DNA from: Campylobacteraceae bacterium
GTDB lineage: Bacteria; Campylobacterota; Campylobacteria; Campylobacterales; Sulfurovaceae
Reading direction: 5' to 3'
Assembly (NCBI GenBank): GCA_027002665.1
Contig: JALWZK010000087.1
Location: 1-7,399 of the forward strand
DNA length: 7,399 nucleotides
Shown: positions 1-5,727 of the stretch, piece after piece
Layout: every line of letters begins with the position of its first letter
Numbering within the stretch: the first letter of the stretch is position 1
Translations under genes and position numbers: made by a program
The notes under the pieces: generated by a model
What the model was told of the DNA's origin: nothing
The model's input: only the letters and a program-made list of their open reading frames with translations
The model's database searches: none

Positions 1-1251
1 ATTCCGGGAGGTGTGGACTCTCCCGTTAGAGCATTTTCAAGTGTGGGAGGAACTCCACCATTTATAGATAGAGGAGAGGGGGGATACCTCATAGATATAG
101 ATGGAAATAGATATATCGATTTTGTTCAGAGTTGGGGACCATTGATTTTTGGACATTGTGATAGAGATATTGAGAGTGCTGTAATAGAGGCTGTAAAAAA
201 GGGGCTTAGCTTTGGTGCTCCAACTCTAATTGAGACTAAATTAGCAAAAAAGATAGTAGAACTATTTCCAAATATTGATAAGGTCAGATTTGTAAACTCT
301 GGAACTGAAGCTGTAATGAGTGCAATTAGATTGGCGAGAGGATATACCAATAGAGATGACTTTATTAAGTTTAGTGGTTGTTATCATGGACACTCCGACT
401 CTCTATTGGTTCAAGCGGGTTCCGGAATGGCAACATTTGGAACCCCATCAAGTCCGGGAGTTCCTGCCGATTTAACAAAACATACCCTACTTGCTACCTA
501 TAATGATATTGATAGTGTAGAGAGATGTTTCAATGATAGTAGAGATGGAGTAGCGTGTGTAATTATAGAGCCAATTGCAGGTAATATGGGATTGGTTCCT
601 GCTGATGAGAGATTTTTGGTTGAACTTAGAGAACTCTGTGATAGGTATGGAGCGTTACTTATATTTGATGAGGTTATGAGTGGATTTAGAGCATCACTCA
701 GAGGCTCACAGGAGTTTACAGATGTAAAGGCTGATATTGTAACTTTTGGAAAGGTTATTGGAGGGGGTATGCCAGTTGGTGCATTTGGTGCAAATAGAGA
801 TATTATGTCTCATCTCTCCCCAGAAGGGGCAGTATATCAAGCCGGAACGCTATCCGGTAATCCTATTGCTATGAGTGCAGGTTTAGCAAGTTTAGAGAAA
901 CTCATATCAAATCCAAATATCTATGCTACCTTAGAGAGGAGAGCTAAACGGCTTATGGAGGGATTTAAGGAGGCAGGTGATAAGTTTAATACTCCAATGG
1001 TAACAGAGGTTAGAGGTTCAATGTTTGGCTTCTTCTTTGCAGATAAAGCTGTTAAAAATTTTGATGATGCCTTACAGAATGATAGTAAGCTATTTGGAAA
1101 ATTCCACAGTGCAATGTTAAGAAGAGGAATCTATTTGGCATGTTCACCTTATGAGACAGGATTTATCTCAACTCAAACAACTGATGATATGATAGAAGAG
1201 GCTATTCAGATGGCGAGAGAAGCATTAGAAGAGATTAATGCAACGAGTTGA
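1..1251 (+). CDS. hemL: glutamate-1-semialdehyde 2,1-aminomutase, 5' end outside window
   Basis: This PLP enzyme converts glutamate-1-semialdehyde to 5-aminolevulinate in the C5 route to haem and other tetrapyrroles, in the cytoplasm. The frame is open from base 1 and reads [12 protein letters not shown], the conserved near-N-terminal motif of the family. The GTG at 13 is therefore the internal Val of PGGVDSPVR, not a start, and I estimate that roughly 15 N-terminal residues lie upstream. Other family marks are [16 protein letters not shown] (about 292-339), CYHGHSD (about 379-399), the DEVMSGFR cofactor region (from 667), and [16 protein letters not shown], whose Lys codon at 751-753 is the expected Schiff-base lysine. 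The C-terminus is complete, ending in TGA at 1249-1251. The stop overlaps the tlyA start by 14 bp, so tlyA is probably translated by coupling. Codon use (AGA, GAG) matches the next two genes. Alternative class-III aminotransferase functions are unlikely given the motif set. Confidence 0.96.
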   Translation: MPGGVDSPVRAFSSVGGTPPFIDRGEGGYLIDIDGNRYIDFVQSWGPLIFGHCDRDIESAVIEAVKKGLSFGAPTLIETKLAKKIVELFPNIDKVRFVNSGTEAVMSAIRLARGYTNRDDFIKFSGCYHGHSDSLLVQAGSGMATFGTPSSPGVPADLTKHTLLATYNDIDSVERCFNDSRDGVACVIIEPIAGNMGLVPADERFLVELRELCDRYGALLIFDEVMSGFRASLRGSQEFTDVKADIVTFGKVIGGGMPVGAFGANRDIMSHLSPEGAVYQAGTLSGNPIAMSAGLASLEKLISNPNIYATLERRAKRLMEGFKEAGDKFNTPMVTEVRGSMFGFFFADKAVKNFDDALQNDSKLFGKFHSAMLRRGIYLACSPYETGFISTQTTDDMIEEAIQMAREALEEINATS

Positions 1252-1951
1252 TAAGTTCTTAGTAGATAATAACTATTTTGAGAGTAGGAATAGAGCATTA
1301 GATGCAATTAAGAGAGGTAGAGTATCTGTAAATGGTAAAATTGCAAAACCATCAACAAGATGTAATGAGAACTCTCAAATAGATATAGATATTGAAAAAT
1401 TTTATGTAAGTAGAGCATCCAGAAAGTTGGAGCTATTTCTTGAAGAGTATCCATTAGATTTAAAAGGTAAAGTAGCATTAGATATAGGCTCCAGCACAGG
1501 TGGATTTGTGCAGATACTCTTAGAAAAGGGTGTGGAGAGTGTAACTGCTGTTGATGTCGGCTCAGACCAACTTCACCACTCTCTAAGAGATAATGAGAGA
1601 GTATATCTATATGAGAATATGGATATTAGAGATTTTAAAAGTGAAACCCTATTCAATTTAATAACTTGCGATGTATCTTTTATATCTGTGGTAAAAATTC
1701 TAAATCATATAGATAGACTTCTGAATAGTGGTGGAGATATTATACTCCTCTTTAAACCTCAATTTGAGGTTGGAAAGGGTGTAAAGCGAGATAGTAGAGG
1801 TGTTGTATTGGATATTAATGCCATAGAGAGTGCAAAAGAGAGATTTAAACAAGCCACAAGCGATTTAGGGTGGAAATTATGTTATACTACTAATTCAAAA
1901 CTTTCAGGGAAATCGGGGAATATAGAGTATGTTTACCACTTTAAGAAATAA
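1238..1951 (+). CDS. tlyA: TlyA-family 23S rRNA (cytidine-2'-O)-methyltransferase
   Basis: This is an S4-domain RNA methyltransferase of the TlyA/FtsJ-like family, 237 aa. TlyA makes 2'-O-methylcytidine in 23S rRNA (C1920 in E. coli numbering), and some members also modify 16S rRNA. The S4 RNA-binding domain covers about residues 2-50 ([20 protein letters not shown]). The linker reads [10 protein letters not shown] (56-65), like the SRAA-x-KL form of Campylobacter rather than the SRGG form common elsewhere. The SAM motif [10 protein letters not shown] lies at 81-90, DVSFIS at 145-150 and [11 protein letters not shown] at 171-181. K63, D145, K173 and E230 are candidates for the family's catalytic K-D-K-E tetrad, by position only. 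The protein has no N-terminal extension, which fits the short type-I form. The ATG at 1238 sits inside hemL behind an AGAAGAG site, and the TAA stop shares one base with the ribF ATG. TlyA homologues have also been called haemolysins; the sequence here supports only methyltransferase activity. Confidence 0.93.
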   Translation: MQRVDKFLVDNNYFESRNRALDAIKRGRVSVNGKIAKPSTRCNENSQIDIDIEKFYVSRASRKLELFLEEYPLDLKGKVALDIGSSTGGFVQILLEKGVESVTAVDVGSDQLHHSLRDNERVYLYENMDIRDFKSETLFNLITCDVSFISVVKILNHIDRLLNSGGDIILLFKPQFEVGKGVKRDSRGVVLDINAIESAKERFKQATSDLGWKLCYTTNSKLSGKSGNIEYVYHFKK

Positions 1952-2769
1952 TGAAACTTACAAATAGTATTAAATCGATAGCAATAGGCTCATTTGATGG
2001 TATCCATTTGGCACACCAGAAACTAATATCTCAAGTAGAGGCTGTTGTTGTAATTGAGAAAAATAGTGCTACGCTAACTCATGGATATAAGAGAGTTGAG
2101 TATATTAAAAAACCCACTTTTTTTTACCATTTTTTTATAATAAAATCTCTATCGGCAAGAGAGTTTATAGAGAAATTAAAAAGAGATTTTCCAAAATTAA
2201 ATAAGATAGTTGTTGGATATGATTTTGCTTTTGGATTTAAAAAAGAGGGAGATACAGCTCTACTAAAAGAGATTTTTGAAGGAGAGGTTGTTGTAGTAGA
2301 TGAGGTTAAATATAATAGTATCTCCATTCACTCATGTATCATCAAAGAGTTTATATTGAGTGGTAATATAGCAATGGCAAATAGACTACTAAATCACAAT
2401 TATAAAATATCAGGAAGGGTGATAAGAGGGCAGGGATTAGGCAAAAGGGAGCTGTTTCCAACCATAAATCTAAAAGTTCAAAACTATACTCTTCCAAAAG
2501 AGGGAGTTTATGCCTCTAAAACTCTGATTGAAAATATATGGTTTAATAGTGTTAGTTTTTTAGGACATAGAGTATCAACTGATGGAAGTTATGCCATAGA
2601 GACACATATTATAGATAGAGATATTGAGTTTATAGGAGATGAGATAGAGATAGAGTTTATAGAGTTGATTAGAGATAATAGAAAATTTACCAACCTAAGG
2701 GATTTAAGAGAGCAGATAAGCAGAGATATAGATATGGCTTTAAAGATAGTTTATAATCCTCTTCTATAA
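1951..2769 (+). CDS. ribF: bifunctional riboflavin kinase / FAD synthetase
   Basis: RibF phosphorylates riboflavin to FMN and adenylates FMN to FAD in the cytoplasm. The 272-aa protein has the N-terminal nucleotidyltransferase module, with GSFDGIHLAHQ at residues 13-23 (the HxxH-type adenylylation motif) and VVGYDFAFG at 87-95. The motif usually read as SSTxIR appears here as HSCIIK (about 127-132), a divergent form I associate with Campylobacterota RibF. The C-terminal riboflavin kinase module begins near residue 154, with RVIRGQGLGKRELFPTIN (156-173, a PTAN-like PTIN) and GVYA further on. The length is somewhat below the roughly 300 aa of many RibF proteins, as I recall for this phylum. The ATG overlaps the tlyA stop (TAATG), which indicates tight coupling. 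The order tlyA-ribF is a recurrent pairing in Campylobacterota. The stretch 2107-2136 holds A6, T8 and T7 runs but stays in frame. Confidence 0.92.
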   Translation: MKLTNSIKSIAIGSFDGIHLAHQKLISQVEAVVVIEKNSATLTHGYKRVEYIKKPTFFYHFFIIKSLSAREFIEKLKRDFPKLNKIVVGYDFAFGFKKEGDTALLKEIFEGEVVVVDEVKYNSISIHSCIIKEFILSGNIAMANRLLNHNYKISGRVIRGQGLGKRELFPTINLKVQNYTLPKEGVYASKTLIENIWFNSVSFLGHRVSTDGSYAIETHIIDRDIEFIGDEIEIEFIELIRDNRKFTNLRDLREQISRDIDMALKIVYNPLL

Positions 2770-2774
2770 AGAGG
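2758..2774 (+). terminator. hairpin across the ribF stop codon
   Basis: A perfect 6-bp stem, CCTCTT (2758-2763) with AAGAGG (2769-2774), and a 5-nt loop CTATA spans the ribF stop codon. It is followed by TAAATTTAATTA rather than a clean T run, so it is a weak intrinsic-terminator candidate. It could also act with the palindrome just downstream. Confidence 0.35.
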
Positions 2775-2780
2775 TAAATT

Positions 2781-2821
2781 TAATTAGGCCTAATTAGCCT
2801 ATATTTATATAAATTTTTTTT
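2781..2821. terminator. palindrome plus T-tract between convergent genes
   Basis: TAATTAGGCCTAATTA (2781-2796) is a perfect 16-bp palindrome. The alternative fold TAGGC (2785-2789) with GCCTA (2797-2801) makes a stem-loop with a 7-nt loop. A run of eight T follows at 2814-2821. The element lies where ribF (plus) and the coiled-coil gene (minus) converge, and its right half overlaps the stop codon of the minus-strand gene (2794-2796). The position fits a terminator for the hemL-tlyA-ribF block, but the T run is 12 nt beyond the stem, so this call is tentative. Confidence 0.4.
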
Positions 2822-3447
2822 GCATTAATAAGATTCTGCACTCTTTTTTTTAAATCTTCAATCTCTCTATTTAGACTTTCAATTTTATTTTTATATCTCT
2901 CTTCAGTATCTTTTAACTTATATCTAAGCTCTGCCTCCTCTTTTATAGCTCTACCCTCTACAGTGACTAAACTTTCTATTAAATCACTTAACTCTTTATT
3001 ATGTCTTACATCAACTTTATTTAAGAGCATAGAGACTCTATTTTTATGTTTTTTAGTATCTTCTAAGAACTCATCTTTAAATTTCTGCTCTACCTTTTTA
3101 ACTTCACTCTTAGCTATTAAAAGTTTCTTTTTGAGTTTGTCCAACTCTATATTTTTACTACTCTGTTGATTTATAAGCTCCTGAATTTTATTATTTAGCT
3201 CCTCTTTCTCTCTATTGAAATTCTCTCTCTCTCTTCTCAATTTTTCTCTCTCTTCTGCTACAACCCTCTCTAATTTTGCTTCCCATCTATCACTATGTTT
3301 ATTTAATTTGAGTTTTAGTTCATTATTAAGACTATTTATCTCATTCTTATATTTAACTTTTCCTATAAACCATCCAATAACCAGACCTATAAATCCTGCA
3401 ACCAATAGACACCAAAATATATCCATTAATAGACCACTATTCATCAT
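2794..3447 (-). CDS. membrane-anchored coiled-coil protein, function unknown
   Basis: I do not recognise a named family. The 217-aa product has one N-terminal transmembrane helix (about residues 10-29) with glycines at 21, 25 and 29, a glycine-zipper spacing suited to helix packing. The helix is followed by a basic stretch (GKVKYK), which predicts that the rest faces the cytoplasm by the positive-inside rule. From about residue 33 to 208 the sequence is almost entirely charged, Glu/Lys/Leu-rich coiled coil, with a possible break near 140-165. The layout recalls YhcB/ZapG or the N-terminal part of RmuC, but no nuclease or other enzyme domain follows. The start lies inside the 3' end of the OmpA-domain gene (11-nt overlap). 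Two in-frame ATGs occur at 3447 and 3444; the upstream AAAAGGGG (3458-3451) gives better spacing to the second, so the true protein may be one residue shorter. It is the last gene of a three-gene operon. It contains no acidic N-glycosylation sequons, unlike its partner. Confidence 0.75.
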   Translation of the reverse strand: MMNSGLLMDIFWCLLVAGFIGLVIGWFIGKVKYKNEINSLNNELKLKLNKHSDRWEAKLERVVAEEREKLRRERENFNREKEELNNKIQELINQQSSKNIELDKLKKKLLIAKSEVKKVEQKFKDEFLEDTKKHKNRVSMLLNKVDVRHNKELSDLIESLVTVEGRAIKEEAELRYKLKDTEERYKNKIESLNREIEDLKKRVQNLINAKKIYINIG

Positions 3448-4333
3448 CTTCCCCTTTTATATTAATTTCTATTCTTCTATTTTTCTCTCTACCCTTAGCT
3501 GTCTTATTAGAAGCTATCGGATTAGCTTCTCCATATCCAACCGCCTCCAACCTATCTTCTTCAATACCTTTTTTTATAAAATACTCTTTTACTGAATTTG
3601 CCCTCTTTCTACTTATTTTTAAATTATTCTTTTCACTACCAATAGAATCTGTATAACCTGCAATTACTATCTTTGCATTTTTACACTCTTTCGATATATT
3701 TATAATTTTATCTAAAATACCATAACCTCTCTTTTGAATTTTTACACTATTAGGGTAAAAATATATCTTATTTTGAGATAATACCTTTTTTAATATATTT
3801 TTACATTGAGATAATCCACTTTTATCATCTCTTTTTACTGTATGGGTTGGTGGAGTGGTATATCTACTCTCCTCTTCATACTGCTCAATTAACTTCTCTT
3901 CGAGAGAGCTATTTATATCATTTTCTATATCTGTATCTGTTACATTCTCTTCTATCTTTTTCTCTTTTAAGATAGAGGTCTCATTCTTTTCACTTTTATT
4001 TCCGTCAAATAGAGTAGTAATATACTCTATAGTCTGATTTTTTTCACTATTACTCCGATTCCCCTCTTGAGAACTATTACTCTCTTTTGAAATATTTTTT
4101 GTAATAGTAGTGGTATTCATCTCCTTATGAGTGTCTAAAATCTTACTCCTATTTAGCTCTGTCTTATTTAACTCTGTATTATTCAACTCCGTGCTATTTA
4201 ACTCTTTTGAATACTCCTTCCCTATTGTCCTATTTTTATCCACTCCAATATCTCCACTTTTTGTTAAAAAACAGAGATATGAAAGCATAGAAATTAGCAT
4301 TAACCATAATAACAGTAGTAGAAATATCTTCAT
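3437..4333 (-). CDS. inner-membrane-anchored OmpA-domain protein with sequon-rich linker
   Basis: This 298-aa protein is predicted to bind peptidoglycan from the periplasm. Residues 3-23 form one hydrophobic helix after K2. The -3 to -1 residues before C21 (S-Y-L) do not fit a lipobox, so a transmembrane anchor is more likely than a lipoprotein. Residues 24-187 are a polar, probably disordered linker, and 188-292 are a complete OmpA C-terminal domain. D229 (in GYTDS) and R244 (in KRANS) keep the 15-residue spacing of the diaminopimelate-contacting Asp/Arg pair of Acinetobacter OmpA, and NRRIEI (285-290) is also present. C177 and C217 could form a disulfide. The linker holds 13 [D/E]-X-N-X-[S/T] sequons between residues 32 and 143, including four in an ELNxT/S tandem repeat (44-63). 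AAGGAG (4346-4341) lies 7 nt before the ATG and overlaps the upstream gene's stop. The OmpA domain is confident; the wider role is not. Confidence 0.88.
   Translation of the reverse strand: MKIFLLLLLWLMLISMLSYLCFLTKSGDIGVDKNRTIGKEYSKELNSTELNNTELNKTELNRSKILDTHKEMNTTTITKNISKESNSSQEGNRSNSEKNQTIEYITTLFDGNKSEKNETSILKEKKIEENVTDTDIENDINSSLEEKLIEQYEEESRYTTPPTHTVKRDDKSGLSQCKNILKKVLSQNKIYFYPNSVKIQKRGYGILDKIINISKECKNAKIVIAGYTDSIGSEKNNLKISRKRANSVKEYFIKKGIEEDRLEAVGYGEANPIASNKTAKGREKNRRIEINIKGEDDE
3905..4240 (-). other. array of 13 bacterial N-glycosylation sequons
   Basis: Within the OmpA-domain protein, residues 32-143 contain DKNRT, ELNST, ELNNT, ELNKT, ELNRS, EMNTT, ESNSS, EGNRS, EKNQT, DGNKS, EKNET, EENVT and DINSS. 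All fit [D/E]-X-N-X-[S/T] with no proline at X, the acceptor of Campylobacter PglB oligosaccharyltransferase. The only N-X-S/T in the linker without an acidic -2 residue is N80. The predicted topology puts the array in the periplasm, where PglB acts. Glycosylation itself is inferred; no pgl gene lies in the window. Confidence 0.8.
4145..4204 (-). repeat. four tandem 15-bp units encoding ELNxT/S
   Basis: Read on the minus strand, four consecutive 15-base units encode ELNST, ELNNT, ELNKT and ELNRS. Each pentapeptide is itself one complete acidic sequon. The units differ at silent positions (TTA, TTG, TTA, CTA for Leu) and in the variable X residue, while E, N and the hydroxyl residue are kept. 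Confidence 0.85.
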
Positions 4334-4345
4334 ATATCATCTCCT

Positions 4346-4804
4346 TTAAAATTTATATATGGTATTAACCATAAAGTAATTAACATCTCTATTCATCTTC
4401 TGAAATCCTATACTAAAGCCACTCTTTTGATTTACTTGAAATATAATATCAATCCCATATGCTAATCCATCATCACTACTCTCATTTTTTGCATATCCGG
4501 CTTTTGCTTTAAATGCGGTATGAGTATTTAATGGAATAATATATGTTGGAAAGATATAGAGTGCTGAAAAGCTATTTTCACTTTTATTTTTTCTATTTTC
4601 TGCTTTAAAAAAACTCTGTGCATATCCAATATCAAATCCAAATCTATTATAATCTCTATTTGTATAGCTATAACAGATATGTAACGCCTGTATATTTGAA
4701 TAGTTCTTAATATTTTGATGTATAATACCGGCAGAAAAAAATGATTGATTATTATTTGCTAAAAGATTTATAGATAAAATAATAATAAATCTAATTTCTT
4801 TCAA
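4346..4804 (-). CDS. small outer-membrane beta-barrel protein, function unknown
   Basis: The 152-aa product begins with a signal-peptide-like segment (K-E-I-R, then a hydrophobic run to about residue 16). The rest alternates short hydrophobic/aromatic strands with polar turns, as in an 8-stranded barrel (for example FGFDIGYAQSFF, SALYIFPTYIIPL, AFKAKAGYA, GIDIIFQV, GFSIGFQK, YFMVNTIYKF). It ends in Phe, the usual terminal residue recognised by the BAM machinery. The start is TTG (4804-4802), supported by AAAGG 6 nt upstream (4815-4811); I see no better ATG. It is the first gene of the minus-strand operon and its stop codon overlaps the ribosome-binding site of the OmpA-domain gene, with 12 bp between stop and next ATG. 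I cannot assign a specific substrate or a named OMP family. Confidence 0.72.
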   Translation of the reverse strand: MKEIRFIIILSINLLANNNQSFFSAGIIHQNIKNYSNIQALHICYSYTNRDYNRFGFDIGYAQSFFKAENRKNKSENSFSALYIFPTYIIPLNTHTAFKAKAGYAKNESSDDGLAYGIDIIFQVNQKSGFSIGFQKMNRDVNYFMVNTIYKF

Positions 4805-4946
4805 GATATACCTTTAATATAGTTTTATCTAATTTTATCTTTTATAATTTAAACTTCTGTTATATTTGAGATTTATTGATGAAAATATATTGATAAATTG
4901 TATAATTGTAAATTTTGCCTATTTTTTAATATTAAATATTTATATT
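4805..4946. promoter_or_regulatory. divergent AT-rich gap holding the composition boundary
   Basis: These 142 bases hold about 19 G/C by hand count (about 13%). They separate the minus-strand envelope operon from plus-strand atpE. On the minus strand, TATAAA (4846-4841) is a possible -10 box about 37 nt before the TTG start, with no convincing -35. On the plus strand, TATATTTG (4861-4868) matches the Bacteroidota TAnnTTTG -7 element but lacks a clear upstream TTTG; TATAAT (4901-4906) with TTGATG (4876-4881) is a weaker sigma70-type option at 19-nt spacing. TTTTATCT occurs twice (4823-4830, 4833-4840). No remnant of an atpB 3' end is readable here. Confidence 0.35.
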
Positions 4947-5138
4947 ATGGACATTCCTAGAATTGTAGGTGCAGGTTTAATTGTAATCGGAGCAGGGATT
5001 GGTATTGGTAGAATTGGTGGGTCAGCGATGGATGCTATCGCTCGTCAACCAGAAGCTACTGGTAAAATTCAAACTGCTATGCTAATTGCAGCAGCACTTA
5101 TTGAAGGTATTGGGTTTGCTGCATTATTTGCATCATAA
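4947..5138 (+). CDS. atpE: F-type ATP synthase subunit c
   Basis: This is the F0 c subunit, whose ring carries ions through the membrane and drives F1 rotation. The 63-aa hairpin has helix 1 with the glycine motif GAGIGIG (15-21), the conserved polar loop RQPE (33-36) and helix 2 with the ion-binding carboxylate E53. The residue after E53 is Gly rather than the Ser/Thr of sodium-binding rings, so proton coupling is likely. I chose the ATG at 4947 because MDIPRIVGAGL matches the short flavobacterial form. An upstream in-frame TTG at 4866 would add 27 residues with no family resemblance. Campylobacterota c subunits are longer, about 100 aa with a signal peptide, and are usually encoded apart from the other atp genes, so this gene is foreign to the left half. 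No Shine-Dalgarno site precedes it, which is normal for Bacteroidota. In that phylum atpB is expected just upstream, but it is absent. Confidence 0.95.
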   Translation: MDIPRIVGAGLIVIGAGIGIGRIGGSAMDAIARQPEATGKIQTAMLIAAALIEGIGFAALFAS

Positions 5139-5151
5139 ACCTTTTAAAAAC

Positions 5152-5188
5152 TAAAACTAGTAGTAACGGTTGGTTGCTACTAGTTTTA
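5152..5188 (+). promoter_or_regulatory. 16-bp intergenic hairpin between atpE and atpF
   Basis: Bases 5152-5167 pair with 5173-5188 (one G-U pair, 5-nt loop GGTTG), built around AAAACTAGTAG and CTACTAGTTTT. The 3' arm ends in TTTT followed by AAAATT. It lies 13 nt after the atpE stop and 37 nt before atpF. A stem here could shield the atpE transcript from 3' decay or cause partial termination, either of which would raise c-subunit output over the distal genes. The hairpin is visible in the sequence; the role is inferred. Confidence 0.6.
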
Positions 5189-5225
5189 AAATTAATGAAA
5201 TGTTATTTAAAGACTAAAATAAATT

Positions 5226-5726
5226 ATGGATAAGTTAATAAACGAATTTTCTTTTGGACTGTTTTTTTGGCAATTATTGCTTTTTGTAGCATTAGTTTTT
5301 TTGTTAAAAAAATACGCTTGGGGGCCAATCCTAAGTGCCGTTAACGAACGTGAAGAAGGTATAAAAAATGCCTTAGAAGAAGCAGACAAAGCACGTCAAG
5401 AAATGGAAAACTTAAAATCTGATAACGAAAAGATTTTAAAAGAAGCCAGAATAGAAAGAGATGCCCTCTTAAAAGAAGCCAGAGATATTAAGAATACCAT
5501 TATAGAAGATGCAAAAGATGAGGCAAAAGCACAAGCCAGTAAATTAATGGAACAAGCAAAAGTAGCCATTCAAAACGAAAAGCAGGCTGCCATTTCTGAT
5601 ATTAAAAATCAAGTAGCAGGTCTATCAATAGATATTGCAGAGAAAATTGTAAAAGAAGAATTATCAAGTAAAGATAAACACTTAAAATTTGTTGAACAAC
5701 TCTTAGGAGATGTGAAATTAAACTAA
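5226..5726 (+). CDS. atpF: F-type ATP synthase subunit b
   Basis: Subunit b is the peripheral stalk that links F0 to F1. The 166-aa protein has an N-terminal membrane helix (about residues 10-28, FGLFFWQLLLFVALVFLLKK) followed by AWGPIL and a long charged helix, with NEREEGIKNALEEADKA (41-57) typical of flavobacterial AtpF. The length is the usual one. Only one b gene is present; Campylobacterota carry a b/b' pair ahead of atpH, so its absence also points to Bacteroidota. Glu codons run 18 GAA to 2 GAG by hand count, against 4 GAA to 11 GAG in tlyA. There is no Shine-Dalgarno site before the ATG. The stop is one base from the atpH start, so the two are probably co-translated. Confidence 0.96.
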   Translation: MDKLINEFSFGLFFWQLLLFVALVFLLKKYAWGPILSAVNEREEGIKNALEEADKARQEMENLKSDNEKILKEARIERDALLKEARDIKNTIIEDAKDEAKAQASKLMEQAKVAIQNEKQAAISDIKNQVAGLSIDIAEKIVKEELSSKDKHLKFVEQLLGDVKLN

Positions 5727-5727
5727 T

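Noticed and set aside
13..15. GTG at 13 as the hemL start
   Set aside because: It encodes the conserved internal Val of the PGGVDSPVR motif and the frame is open to base 1, so the gene begins upstream of the window.
2107..2136. Homopolymer cluster (A6, T8, T7) in ribF as a phase-variable switch or frameshift
   Set aside because: The frame is intact and the residues encoded fit RibF; T/A runs are common in such AT-rich DNA and no off-state is visible.
4145..4204. CRISPR-like direct repeats
   Set aside because: The units are 15 bp, contiguous without spacers, in frame and inside a coding gene.
2794..4333. Zorya-like or flagellar-motor-like (MotAB) pair
   Set aside because: The OmpA-domain protein has no acidic residue in its membrane helix, and the coiled-coil protein has one membrane helix rather than the several of MotA/ZorA.
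4262..4333. Lipoprotein signal at C21 of the OmpA-domain protein
   Set aside because: The residues before the Cys are S-Y-L; large residues at -2 and -1 do not fit a lipobox.
4131..4349. Plus-strand reading frame rich in VLFNS repeats, and another at 3215-3595
   Set aside because: Both are antisense shadows of the minus-strand OmpA-domain and coiled-coil genes. The repeat is the complement of the ELNxT units.
4866..4946. TTG-initiated N-terminal extension of atpE
   Set aside because: The extra 27 residues show no resemblance to any c subunit, and the ATG at 4947 gives the exact flavobacterial N-terminus.
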